Shown: positions 49,876 through 62,249 of the stretch, in pieces
Position numbering within the stretch: the stretch's first letter is position 1
How the letters are laid out: every line of letters starts with the position of its first letter
Assembly: GCF_963662255.1 (NCBI RefSeq)
Contig: NC_085074.1
Span: 806,001-870,000, forward strand
Source: Cinclus cinclus
Taxonomy: Eukaryota > Chordata > Aves > Passeriformes > Cinclidae
Length of the DNA: 64,000 bases
Direction of reading: 5' to 3'
Notes under the pieces: model-generated
Databases searched by the model: none
What the model saw: only the letters and a program-made list of their open reading frames with translations
Told to the model about the DNA's origin: nothing
Made by a program: the position numbers and the translations under genes

Positions 49876-52043
49876 TTCTGCTTCCCCTACCCTGCTCTGT
49901 TGCCCAGGCTTTGCTTCTGCCTTTTCTTCGAAGACAAAGGATTTGAGCTTTTGCCTTTAATTGCAGGAATACCTGGAGCTCCGGGAAAGGAGTCTAACTT
50001 AATTTATGAGCAGGGTGAATACAGTAACAGGTCCCAAAAAGCACATTCCTTCTCTGGGAATTTTGGAAGTGTTTTGATCTGTGCCTGTGGAGTGCAGGGC
50101 TTTGGCTTCACTATTCTTTTGTTATTCTTTCTTGGAAATGATTGCTTATTTCTTGCCCAGAAATCAGCCACAGGTGTTCTGAAAGGCATTTATATGTTGT
50201 AGTTACCTTTTTACATGGAACTCTGTGTCTGCTTTGATGTACATCTCATATCCTGGGTTCTTCTTACAGATGTTTAAAAACACAGCATTGCAGGAAAAAG
50301 TTCTAATACCTTAATAATACAGGCTGTAGATGCATTAGGGATTTAAAAACAGAATTTTGGCCACACAGCATTGCATTGTTCAGTTGGAAATGTGGGATTC
50401 ATTGGCCGTGGATTGCCCCAAGGTGTCCTTTCTCTGGGAGAGAGGGATTTGCGGGTTCAGCCAGGTACAAGGCGGACACTCTCAGCGGGAGCCAGGACTG
50501 GGCATTGCTCCCTGAATTACCTGGGAAGCTTTCAGAGCAATTCCAGTAATTCCTGGTGTCGATTTGAGTCAGCACTGGGGAAGAGCAGTAGATGTTTTCA
50601 TATTACAGCAGATCTTCTGGTAAGTGCTTTTGCAGGGAATTCATAATTCAGTGAATTTATAAACATCACTCTAAGATCAAAATTAACAGCTGAGTCTTTC
50701 TGCTGTTCCCAGTTGTGGGTGGAACTGGATCTATTTATTGTGCTTGTGTGTGATGCTATTTTCTGTTTGCTGTATTATGTTAAGTGTGTTCTGGAGGATG
50801 TTCATGGGAGGCTGCTGATTAAATAAGCTGATGTAAAAGATCACATATTTGCTGTGGCTTTGGGAGGAAGAATATATAAATTAGGAGATGGCTGCAACAA
50901 TATAGTGAGGGGGCTCATTGAGCTGTCAGAAACGAGGCCTCTTCCACCTCACCCTCTGGATGAAACAGGATGTTCTTGCAGGTAAGCTGTGCCTCTCCTT
51001 GAACACTGCTGGCACTGAGTGACTGCATCCCTCTTCCTCCTGGGTGTTTTTCTTGTTCTTACTGAAGGTTCAAGGGAGGGATTTGGTTACCAGGTGTCTG
51101 TAGTTGCCTGGGTTGCATTGTTGTCGTTTTGGTGATGGAACGTAACCATTGTGTGCCACCCCTGTGCAGGAGGAATAGGGGACTTCAGAGAAGGATTTTA
51201 TTCTGCCCGAGTGCTACAAAACTGCAGGGAATAAATCCTCAGAATAAATATTGCAACTCTGAACATTGTCAGTAGTTTACTCGTGTGTCCAGGAACAAAC
51301 AGAATTAATTTGCCTGGAGCACTCAGAAGTGTTGGTTCATCCTCAGACTGAACACTGAGTGTCTGAGAAGAAGGCAGAAAATTGGATTTTCTCATAATAA
51401 TCAAAGCGAACTCCTCCTAGGAGTAACATTTCCAAACAGCAGAAATGCTTCTATGAGTTTGCATTTCAGACATTAAGCAAGTAATAAAAATGATGAGTAG
51501 CTGTGTCAGACCATCACAACCACGTTCCCCAGGCTGAAGCAGAGAGACAAATCCTCTGCTCTGATTCCCCTCCCACAGTAAAGTGCAGCCACACGCAGCT
51601 CTCAGCTGTTTATTCCCACCTGGCTTCCACACCAGTTTGGAACTTGGAATATTCTAGTGCTTGAGAGAGTGTAGTTATATTTTGAATTAGCATTCTCCTG
51701 GAGCTTGACAGTGATTCCCATCCCTGCTCACTGCAGGGAATTGTAACCCAACAGCCCACGCTTGGATCTGTCCCGACACCAGTCCTGGCAGCTGGGACTG
51801 AAGTGGAGGTACCCAGATTAGCAAGTGGCTTATTTGGATTTAGTGTAAATGCAGAGTAATCAGAAATAAATTGTTCAAATGATGACATTCTCCACTCACT
51901 GGTGGTGAATTTTGGAGCGATTAGTTTTAATTGCAAGGTAAATAGACAAGTCTTTGATTGCGTACTTTAGAATTTTAATTGCACTGAACTCAATTACAGT
52001 TTGAACTGAGATACTCAAGGCAAGAAGTATTTGAATCCCTGGC

Positions 52044-52085
52044 ATTGTTTAATCCAACTATTAGAAAATAGTTGGATTAAACAAT
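52044..52085. repeat. Perfect 19-bp inverted repeat with 4-base loop
   Basis: attgtttaatccaactatt (52044-52062), loop agaa, aatagttggattaaacaat (52067-52085). It extends by three further pairs (ggc/gcc) past one bulged A. Confidence 0.95.
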
Positions 52086-52668
52086 AGCCGGATATCAGAG
52101 TAAAAAAAGCAAATGGCTTACTTCTTTCAGAACCTGAAGTTTTCCTCTTGCCGTTGAACACTCAGTTCTGTAGCTCCCTGTGAGCCCATCAAACTCCTTG
52201 AATCTAAAACAATTTCCTTAAAAGTGTTACAGATCAGTGATCTTCAGCCAGTCTGGGTATAGTAGTTGGTATTTTGTGGTCTTAAGGTTTGGTGTTGTTT
52301 GTGTTAGAGGCTCTAAGATTTCTTTATGTCGAAATTAAGATATTTCTGTTTGTGAAAACATTTGGAATTCATAAGGAAGGAGGAAAGGATAGGATCTAAT
52401 AATTGGAAAAAGAGCAAATGGAGGGGGAAACTTTCCAGCATCTTGCAGCAGGGATTAAAGGCTGGAACATCTGTGGGTTTGTGTGCGTACACACCGCACA
52501 AAGGAATCGCTGGAGATCCTTGGATCGCTTCCGTGGATCTGAGTGAAGGATGAATAAAGAGCCTTGCACAGGACAGGTGTCAGCTCTCAGTTAACCCTGC
52601 CCTGCTCAGGCTCCTTGATGCAGGACCGAGCCCGGGGCAGCGATTCTGACTTGTGTGAGGCTGCTGGG

Positions 52669-52735
52669 GCTGGATGGAGCCGGGGGGGGGGAGAAGCTGG
52701 ATGGAGCCTGAGGGGGGGGTGGGGGGGCTGGTTGG
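52669..52735 (+). repeat. G-rich tandem repeat
   Basis: Three gctggatggagcc-type units (the third diverged, gctggttggaacc) separated by G runs of 10, 8 and 7. Confidence 0.8.
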
Positions 52736-53167
52736 AACCAGGGGTCCAGAGAGCACTGGCAGCCTGTCCATGCCTGCACATCGGGGTGCAAAAAGGGCAT
52801 TTCAGATACAATGAGCTCATCTTTGTGCCCTTGAGCTCCGCACTCTTGGCCTGCTCTCCGTTGGGTGCAAGGGGTGGAGTTGGTGCTGGTAAACTGGGGC
52901 AGAGGCTTCTCCCTGAGTGCTGCTTTGCGGTGGCCTGTCTGGTTACAGCTTCAGTATCAGTTGTAGGGTGATGGTGTTTCTTTAATCCTTGGAAAAGGAA
53001 ACTGGGGGATAGGGATGGGGATGAGTAACTCAGTGGCGGCTTGAGGCAGGGGCTGTAATGTGACGAATTACAAAGTGATGTTCAGGAGTATAAGGGCACC
53101 CTTAGGCAGCGCTGTGCTCCCACAGAAAGGGAGTGGGGCAAGAAGAGGAGATCCATGGGAAGCAGTT

Positions 53168-53352
53168 CTAGAATCCCAGAATTGTTTCAATTGGAAAAGG
53201 CCTTTAAGATCAAGTCTAGCCATTAAGCTAGCGCTGCCATGTCCACCACTAAACCACCCCCTGAACACCACATCTCCCTGGCCTTGATAAACCTCCAGGG
53301 ACAGGGACTCGTGCACTTCCCAGGGCAGCCTGTTCCAGTGCTTGGCAACCGT
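53168..53352 (-). mobile_element. CR1 fragment, minus orientation
   Basis: Plus strand cccagaattgtttcaattgg, aaaaggcctttaagatcaag and cagggcagcctgttccagtg are reversed CR1 3' sequence. Confidence 0.92.
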
Positions 53353-56300
53353 TTATTTATTTCTTGTTGGTTTTGTTGTTGTTTCAAGTATTTCACTTCT
53401 TCTCCTGCATCCCTTTCCATCTCACTTTGCCCTGTGCCCATCATTGTTACTCAGCGTTTTCCACTGGGGAAGTGGATGAGCCCAGCACAAGTCCTGGTGT
53501 GTTTCCGTTCCCAGTGAGGTTGTGGATCACTGACCCTTGTCTTAGGGAAGAGCTCTGGGATCTGGGATCTCTCGAAAATGTGTCCAGTTGCTGATAAAAA
53601 CATGTCTGTGCAAGTTGCACAAGGGAGGCTCATGGAAAAACACTCGGAAAGCCCCATCCTGACTCCAGCTGTTGCAGCCAGGCATGTAAATATTTGTGCC
53701 AGTTGTGTTTGGAGGGCTCTGGCTGGGTGTTCTCCCCATGAGTAGTACTTTCTGTGGCCAGGCTGAAGCTCCTGGGGCCGGGCTGCTTTGCGTAAGCCCA
53801 GTGGAGGCGTGGAGTGAGGTGGGAGTAACTGGGGAGTAAGCACAGTGTCCAGGGCTGCCTCCTGCCCCACCTTGTGTAACGGTGGGCTGGGATTGGGCAC
53901 GGAGCAGTTACACAATGGGGAAGTATAAAAAGAGGGAAAAAGTGCTCCTGGGGGATGGATGTCTGCATTCTCCAGGCTGCTGCTGCTGCCCTGGACTGCA
54001 GGAGCTGCCTTCGAGAGCTTGGTGCAGGTTTGCCTTGGGATTCACAGCCTGGTGGGGATGGTTGCAAAATTTCAACTGGTTTGGTGTCAGCAGTATGAAA
54101 TAACAAACTTAAAAACTTGTGTTTGCAGGTGTTAATAACTAGCTTACTGTATCTTAAAAGATTTTGGGATTTAATTTCTCATTTTAAAATTGCTGTCTCT
54201 GTAAAAAGAGAGGTTTGCTATCTCAAAAGTACTTGCTCTTTTCTGTTTATCCATAAACTTTGTTTTCCTTTTAGTCTTTAAAATGGGGAAAATTTATATG
54301 ATCTTTATGTAGTAAAAGAGATTTTAAGAAATCTTGAGCGCGAAAGTACAGCATCCTGTTTCTGACAGTTTATTAATTCCACTTCCTAATCAGTTACGCT
54401 AAATGGAAGTGAAGTGTTTATTTCCAGACAAGCCTAATAGATAACTCAGTTTGAAACTTTCCAAGTCGGGGATCAGTTACTGGGTTTGTATTGATTACTG
54501 GGCTCAAGCTGTTCCCTTTCCAAAGGAGCTACAGGAACGCCTCAGCCTTTGGGTAGGAGCTTCACATCCAGAGCTGAAAAATTGGCACATTACCTTGATT
54601 TACTTAATAAATGGAATTTTCCCTAGATGAGTCTTTAACTCCACCTTTGTTTTAACGTGATTAAAGTCTTGGAAAGAAGGAAGCTTTCATCGAAGTGCCA
54701 AGTCCAAGTACAAAGCAGTCTGAGAAAGGACCCAGTGTGAGCTCAGGTTGCTTTGAGGGCCCTGAAGGAGCTTAACGAGCTGTGTATTAATATCCATAAT
54801 AACGGGGAGGTATCGGAATGCCCACATTATTAATTCTCCCCAGGGAGACTGTAAGGACTCGATAGCATTCTAAATGAAATTACTGTGTGCCATACCCTGT
54901 GCGAGGTGTGCTGAGCTCTTGTGAATGAGCAGTGAGACAGGATTTAATTTTTATTTTCCCTGAGTCTAGAGAACTCTGCAGGTGTCAGTTCCCAGCAGTG
55001 GCTGTGCTACTCTGGGTACAGATAATGAGCTGCGAATTGCCATCTCCCACCTTCTGCTTGCACTTCTTTGGAATTTAATTCTCCCATGTCCTCTTCTCAT
55101 TCCTGTCCACTGGTGGGGTCCCCCGCGAGGGTGGCAAATACACTGCAGAGAATTTGGGCAAAACCGCTGCCTTTTGAAACAAGAAAATGGGAGTAATGGG
55201 GTGAAAGATGGGTAGTAGCTGCTTGGCCAGCAGCGTTTTGATCAAACACCTTTCAGGGTGACTGATGCTGGAAACACTTGGATTTCACCTATTCTAGTTT
55301 AGAATCACAGCCTAACTAAGCTCTCAGTTAATAACTTGACTAACCAAACTTGTAGTTTTTGAAAGCTGTGAGATCCTTTGTTAAACATCTCATTCAGATG
55401 GATTTAAGTCCCCTTCTCAACGAGCTCATTCACACAGGAAGTTAATGAGATTGAGCTAATGTGCTTTAAATACGCAGAAGGTTTGAGCTCGGCATAACTT
55501 TCCTGCTTAGCTTTGTGTAGACTTGCCTTAATAGCGTTGGTCAGTTATTAAAGCACCGTTCTGGATGGCAATCAAAATACCAACTACTTAATTCATGAGT
55601 GCCTCCAAAGAAAGATTATGTTTGTGCTTTGAAGAGCTACTTTGAAGCAAAGAGAGAAGCTGTCTGAAGTACCCATCGACACTTTTTAAAGCCTAAATTG
55701 AGTTTTATGAAACTCAAATGTTAGGAAGTTTGGGTGTTCAGCAGCATTTTATTTGTCTCTGCTGCAGGTGAAGACGAAGTGGATGGTGTTAGGTTAAATG
55801 TGGAGTCTGCTTTTCTTCAGTTGTAGATATGGTTCAGTGGAGGAGGGAAATCTCTGGAGCATTTAGGATGTGGTGGCATTGCAGTGCAGCTTCAGTTGAT
55901 GGGAAGGAACTCGAGAGGCCTCTGCTAAAGACAAAATCACGAGTTTCCTGGGACGAAAGAGGCTGCTCCAAACAGCCCCAGAAAAATCTCACTCTTAACA
56001 CTGAAGCAGGAGGATGGTTTTTACAAGTAACAAGAGAAAATTAAGCGTGGGTTCCGGGCACCTTCTTCACACCTGTGAGATGTTGAAAATGCCCTGGAAG
56101 GCAGAAAAAAAAGCCTTTTAGTCACTCCCTGCATATGTGGACGGTGGGTGGGACCTCACAGGTGCCGTATCCAGGCACAGATCTGGATTTAACAGTGTTG
56201 AGCAATTCGACTTGTGGTTGTGGTTCTGCAGACAGAACTGAGATTGTATCGTTTAAGTCCTTATTGGGCTTTTTTAATCTCGGTAATGAGATATTTGTGG

Positions 56301-59300
56301 ATTTTTTTTTTAACTGGGGAGAACGTTTTTCTGAGGAAAACATCCAGCACCCTGTGGACACCTGAGTAGCAAAGTTAGTGCTCTTTTGGTGGCTTGTAAT
56401 TTGGTCTTATTTGAAAACCCCTTGGTAACCTGCCGTTTCATTTCTAATAGGTTCTTAGAAACAAGTAACTCAAATGTTTATCTATTTGAACTGTAAAATA
56501 AGTGTGGACAGCTGTGCAGGCTGGAGAGGGAAAAAGGGACCCGTGTTCTAAGGTTCTTCTGGTATGAAAAACAGCAGAAAAGTGAGAACACTGATATATC
56601 CAGTGCCTGGAGCTGATGCACAGCAGGCAAAGTCTAGTTAATAACAAAAATATGAAATTTGGGGTTGTAATACCTTAATGGCACAAAATCAATACAGAAG
56701 TTTTTTGAGGGTGCAGCTAGAACCAGTTGCAATCTGGAGAAAGCTGCAATTCCATAATTAACTGGGAATTTCCTTTCTTCTGTGTGGAATTGTATGTCTG
56801 GCCAGGAACAGCCCTGCTCTGTGAGCAACCTCTGTCTGATTGGAGCCTCTACAGTGTTCCTTAACTATCTGCACTGCTGGAGCACTCCTGTGTCCCTGAG
56901 CAGTTTGATGAAGGGTTCTGTGCAAGGTCACAACTTCCCAGATCTCTTGGCATCCATCCTGTCCCTTCTGCAGCTCCCTGGCTACTCGGGTGCCAATCCC
57001 AGCCTGTCCCTTCTCAGTGTCTCTCTGCTGGAATCCTGGATAGCCCATGGCAGCTCTGTTCCTCAGGGCTGCTTTGGTTTCTCTGTGACTTCTGGAGAGC
57101 AGGATGAGCTGTTTGGTCTAAACTGTTTTTTTTTTTTTACCCCAAACCAAGTAAATCCGGTGCATTTGTTACTGGCTTCAGTTATTCTTCACAGCTGTGA
57201 CACTGCAGGAACTGAAATTTTGCTTTAGCCTCAGCCTCTGGCATGTCCTTCCCACAGCCTTAAACCTGAGCAGGTGGGGTTAAAGCTGGTTTTATCTTCT
57301 GCTCAGGTTTGGTACATATAGCAAAAAAATAGCATGCAGGGAGTCCAAGTCCCTTTCCACAGCTCTGTTGTGTGTCTGCTGCCAAAAATACAATCTCAGA
57401 CCTAAAGGATGCCTTGATTTGTGTTAAAACACATAATGTGCCCGAGTTTCAGAGTTTCCCAACACTTGGAAGTATCATGGTAGGTGGTAAAATTCCACAG
57501 GCACCTCAAGTGGGACAACTTCTGGCTGAGCATCATCTCTGCTTGCAGGAGAAAGTTGGTGTGTTCACATGAGCCTGACAGCTAATTAAAATAATAAATT
57601 GATGATGGTAATTAAGGAGTGATCTTAATTTGATTCTAATCTCCTTAGTGTGTGCAACAGCCAGAGTTTTTTTGGCTCTTCAGTTGTCAGTAACAGGAAG
57701 GAAGGTCCTGGCTGGCTGTGCCAGCACTCCTTCCCTGGGGAGCTGTGACATGGGACAAACCCAAGCATGGGCTGCTCCATCCCCAGCTGCTTTTATCACA
57801 CTTGTGCTTCCTTTAGGAATATTTCCCTTGTGCAGCAGGGAAGGACCACCAAATTCAGGCTAGTTCCTGATTTTCCACAGGGTGGGGAAGAGAGGCCCAC
57901 AGGGACTGACTGGGGACCAGGGCAGGGATTGTCTAAAGGGACAGGGAAAGTCTCAAGGATTTTGGTTGGCACTGGGTGGTGGGCTCGCCTCAGCTGAGAG
58001 AAATTTAGGATCCAGTTGGAATTCAACCTTCTTGGTTTTAGAACGTTTTTGGTTTGAGTATGGCAAATAGGGGGATAACACAGAGCTGCTGGAGATCCTT
58101 TTGCTTTGGAAAAATTGTAATTTTCAGGGCTGGAAGTCATGGGAGAACCTGAGCTTCCTCCAGAGGGTTTATCTCCAGGTCTGCTTATTGCAAATGAGCT
58201 TTTAAAGCATTGCCTTGTCCTGGGCACAGTTCTGGTGCTGCCAGCACCCGGCAAAGCCTTGACTCATCTAAGAGAAGTCTAAAAGAAACCCCAAATCAAC
58301 CCAAACCAAGACCCCCAAGAACTTGTCAGCTGCCCAGGAATGTCACAGCCTGGAGGTCAGGTGGGTTTTGTTTTCCCCAGTCTTTGCCTTGCCAAGCTCT
58401 GGATTCAAATATTAATGTTAAATTAATGTTGAATGTCCTCCCACTGGGCCTTCAGCACTGTATGGAGGAATTGCCATCGCAACAAATCTGATCTAGACAA
58501 TGTTTTTGGTGTGGTTCAGCCAAAACCTATATCCAGTGCTTTTAAAGGAAACAGTGCATGCAAGGGAGGTGTCTGTATTCCATTGCCTGCTCCTTTGTGG
58601 GTTCATGGCCAGTTTTCCCTCCCATGGCAATAAGCTCTTTATGTCTTTCTGCACCTTCTGTCCTGCCCAGGTTAACCCTTGGATCTACTTAAGAGATGAA
58701 CTTTGAAAGGATTTTTTTACTGACTAACAGGCAGTTGGGTACCTCGTTAAGTGGAAGCTTTTTGTGTAGCCTGTGGTGGCACAGGAGCAGATTTTCCTGT
58801 AGGGAAACCTTTGGCTCCTGTGGATGTTTCTTATTTGTGGTGGAGGTTCCAGAGCAGAGACTTGAAGGAAGAAAAAGAGCATTTAAACCCAGTCTTGCAT
58901 TGCAGATCTCCGTATCTCTGATGGATTTTATCTTTTTTTCCATGAGCTTTGAAATACATCCTAATTTGTTTGAAAGAAATAGCGGGGACCTTAGCAAAAG
59001 GGAGGATGTGGTGGGTGGTCCTGGCAGCTCAAGAAGGTGATTATGTGTAAGACCAGACACTGCCACCTCTTGTGTCCTCTCCTGATGGCTCCAGGTCTGG
59101 AGGGAGTTTTTTGCTGGAGAAAAGGCAGAGGTTGAAGGTGCAGAGTAGCTTTTCCCAGGCCATGAGGCTTTTCTCCTTCACCTTGCACCTGGCCTGTCTC
59201 CTGCCCTGTGTCTAAACCTTATCTCCAGCACTGTAAACCCTGGCAGCTCTTGGCCTTCTGTGTTAAAACACACGTGTGCTCTGGGGGTAATTCGGTGTGG

Positions 59301-61980
59301 AAAGGCGAACTTTAATCAGTCCTGACAGAAATTTCTCTTCCAGCCTTTCCACTTGATCCCAGCCTGCGGATGATGGGTTGTACTGAGTGTACCTGCCTGA
59401 TGCTGAATAGGTTTTACCTCTTTCTCCGGGACTTTTCAGCTTCTGTGGAGCTGGATTTGCCCTGGAGGGCTGTAAAAATGCCTGAGTCATGTGGTAGGAC
59501 ACGGAGGCTGATAAGGAATGATCTCTCCCAGGTAGCTTTAGGCAGCAGCTGAGTTTATCTGCTTCTTTTTGACACTCCTGATTGTAGAATCAAAGCATTC
59601 CAGAAATCTCTCGATGATCATCTGTTTTAATTGCTGGGTAGAAGCAAGAATAGCAGGGAAATTAATTCTCCTGGTTTTTCTTGGACCAACCCCTCCTGAC
59701 ACAACCCCTCCCTCTCTTTAGGAAAAGCAGCAGTGAGAGGATTTTTGCTGGTGAATTGGGAGTTGCCTGTTTGGGAATTGTTATTTTAGGTACAGCGTGT
59801 CAGCTCTCAGCAATCAGTTGATCCAAGGCAAGCTTTGCTGCTGTCCTGCTGGAATTCCCAAGAGCTATTCCCAAGCAGTGATCCAGGCCTGGAGAAGACA
59901 GCAGCCCTGTTGTTGTGCAGTGCCAGCAGAGCAGGATTACAGAGCCTTGTCTTTTCTCTCTGGAGATGCTGGTTAATGCCAGCTAAGCAGCTTAGGGTGC
60001 CAGAGCACCTTAGAGCAGCAAATCCTGTGACTGGCAGCTTCCCTGGCTCCAGATTTATTGGCCCTGGCTTAGGGAGGTGTCCTTGCTGCCCTTTCCCTTC
60101 CCAGTCCTTGGGATAAAGCTGCCAGAGTAAACCTTGCCTGTCTCCATCTCTGATTTTCTTGGAGAATAAAATGCATCTGCAATGATAGAAGAAGGCAGAT
60201 TCTTTTCTCTTTGTTCCTCTGTGCTAGGAAAAAAAAAAAAAATGAACCTCATTGCTCTACAGTGAAAGAAAGCAAAGAACCCATCCAAAAATCCCAACCC
60301 AGACCCCTCAGTGCCCTTGAAGCTTTAACCTTTAACCAGTACCTGCTGCACTTTGAAGAGGAACTCTGAGGTTGTTGTGAAAATGGGAATGACAGGTTTT
60401 TTCCAGAGCAAGCCAGTGAGTATTCAAACCAGCCTTCTCCTTCAGTCTTCAAGTGAGAAATAAATATGCTACCTTAATATTTACTCTCATAAACAAATCT
60501 TAATCCTGGTTTGCAGGCCCTGCCTTCCATCCCATCTTGATTTAATTAATCCTTCAAGGGATGTCAGTGCCCAAATCATCTGTTTTATGTAACTTTTCAG
60601 GAGATACCAACATCACTTTAAAAGATTTAATATTTCTTTCACCTGAAGGAACCAGAATTTTCCAGCAAATGGGCAATTAATAGCTATTAAGAGATCCTAA
60701 AATATTAGTATTCATATATTAGTACAGTCCTGAATTGCCCTCAGCAGAAGAGTCTTTCTCAAGTTCAGTTATTACTGCAATTACAGTAGGCAGGAGCTGC
60801 TGGCATTACCTGAGCAGCATCTGGAAGGGAGACTTAAGGAAAAAAACAAGTTCTGCTTCTTTTTTTCCAATCCACACCTGTGTTTGTGAGTGTCCATGAG
60901 CTCTTCCCACCTTAGGGTTCAGCTGAATTCATCATTAACTTGCATTTGGAGTAACACCAGTGTGAATGGGTTCTGCTGCTTGGATGGATGCAGAAAATTC
61001 CACTTTTTTGTGGCTTTCAAGAGACCATTTTTCAGGTTCTGTCCTGTACTTTCACCTGTACCTGACCTGGTTTCACCTGCAGGTGTTGGCAGCTGCATTC
61101 TCTGTTTAGAGCTCAGTAACCACAGGTTGCAAAACTTGGTTTGCTGCAGGATTTTTTGTGCTGTCCTGTGGGGAGTTTAGGTTCAAATATATTAATTCCT
61201 GTTAATTTGTCGTGGAAGTTGAAAGTGTGGGATGACAGTGGACTGGCTGGTCTGATTTAAGAGCAAATGTGGGAAAACTGTGCTGTAGTGACCCATCTGG
61301 GAGAACAAAAGAGACCCACTAAGGTGTCTGATCTTTGCTGTTCCTGTGCGGAAAGACAAGTGAAACTCATTAAAATACAGAGTTTATCTTCAAACAGTTC
61401 CTTCAGCATCCTCGGGCAGATTACTTGGAATACAACTGAGAATTTGGGGATAATTTTGGGTTAGGATGTTCAGCAGAAAGGACTGCTTCTGTCTGAAACA
61501 GGCTCACTGAAAGGCAGGTGTGCTTCCCCATCCATCCTGTATGAGCTTTGCAGATGCTTTTTATTTCAAAGTAAGTTTGTTTCAAGGAAAGGATTCAGTA
61601 ATACAGAGGTAACCCTGGAACAGCTCTGCAAATTCACTCTCCCTGGAGAAGTCCAAGGCTCGTTTGTGGTGGATGTTCAGCTGTTCTTCACTGCTCTGTG
61701 TCTGGAACCAAAAGGTTCTGTGGAAATGGCTGTGAGATTGGAAAAAACCTAAGGTTTCAATATAGTACTAATGACTGAAAAACATGGGAGAAGAATGAGG
61801 AAATAATCAGAGTATTCCCAGTATGAAAGATTTTCAAATACCTTGACTTGATAATTATCAGGGAGGAATGATGAGAGTTGGTGAGTCACAAGCATGAAAG
61901 GGAGCCCAGGCTGTGGGGCTTGTGCTTTTGCACATCTGTTTTAGGGAATAAAAAATACCAATTTCTCCCTTCCCTCCTAG

Positions 61981-62144
61981 GAGCTGTCCATGCGAATGAC
62001 ACCCTGATGTCCCAGTTGGATTACTGAACTCCTGTGTGATTCCTGGAGCTGCTGCTGTTGGAATAAGGAGCTGTCCTTAGTTCTTGGCCTGTCCCAGGAG
62101 CACCTCCTGGGTACTGCATGCAAGTCCTGGACGTGCTGGAAACA
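61981..62144 (+). other. SLC23A2: SLC23A2 5' UTR part of the first coding exon
   Basis: Contains short upstream ORFs starting at about 61990 and 62006, both closing within 25 bases, plus the in-frame ATG at 62118. Confidence 0.75.
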
Positions 62145-62249
62145 ATGGGGATTGGCAAGAACACCGCGGCCAAATCAGTGGAGGCAGGAGGCTCCACAGA
62201 GGGCAAATATGAGGATGAGTCCAAACACCCCACCTTCTTCACCCTGCCT
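62145..62249 (+). CDS. SLC23A2: SLC23A2 coding exon 1
   Basis: Residues 1-35. The exon begins at 61981 (acceptor cctcctag|gagctg) with 164 bases of 5' UTR, and ends CCT|gtgagt. An in-frame stop at 62064-62066 bounds the frame upstream. Confidence 0.93.

Larger units (their letters stand above)
40363..61980 (+). other. SLC23A2: Long SLC23A2 5' intron region (about 21.6 kb)
   Basis: No coding exon recognised. Repeats are few: CR1 fragments at about 43343, 49690 and 53168, a 53-base T tract (46625-46677), G-rich repeats (52669-52735) and a near-perfect 19-bp hairpin (52044-52085). A possible extra leader exon ends at 50981. Large CR1-free blocks (43.6-49.6 kb, 53.4-61.9 kb) may hold regulatory DNA. 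Confidence 0.55.

Noticed and set aside
52044..52085. Hairpin as a microRNA precursor
   Set aside because: The stem is about 22 bp with a 4-base loop, too short for a typical pre-miRNA, and the arms are perfectly complementary; kept only as a structural observation.
56758..57048. 96-codon minus-strand frame inside the SLC23A2 intron
   Set aside because: Considered as a retroelement or exon remnant, but no recognisable motif or splice signals.
62118..62144. Upstream in-frame ATG as the main SLC23A2 start
   Set aside because: Weak Kozak context and not matched by the mammalian N-terminus; kept as an alternative only.
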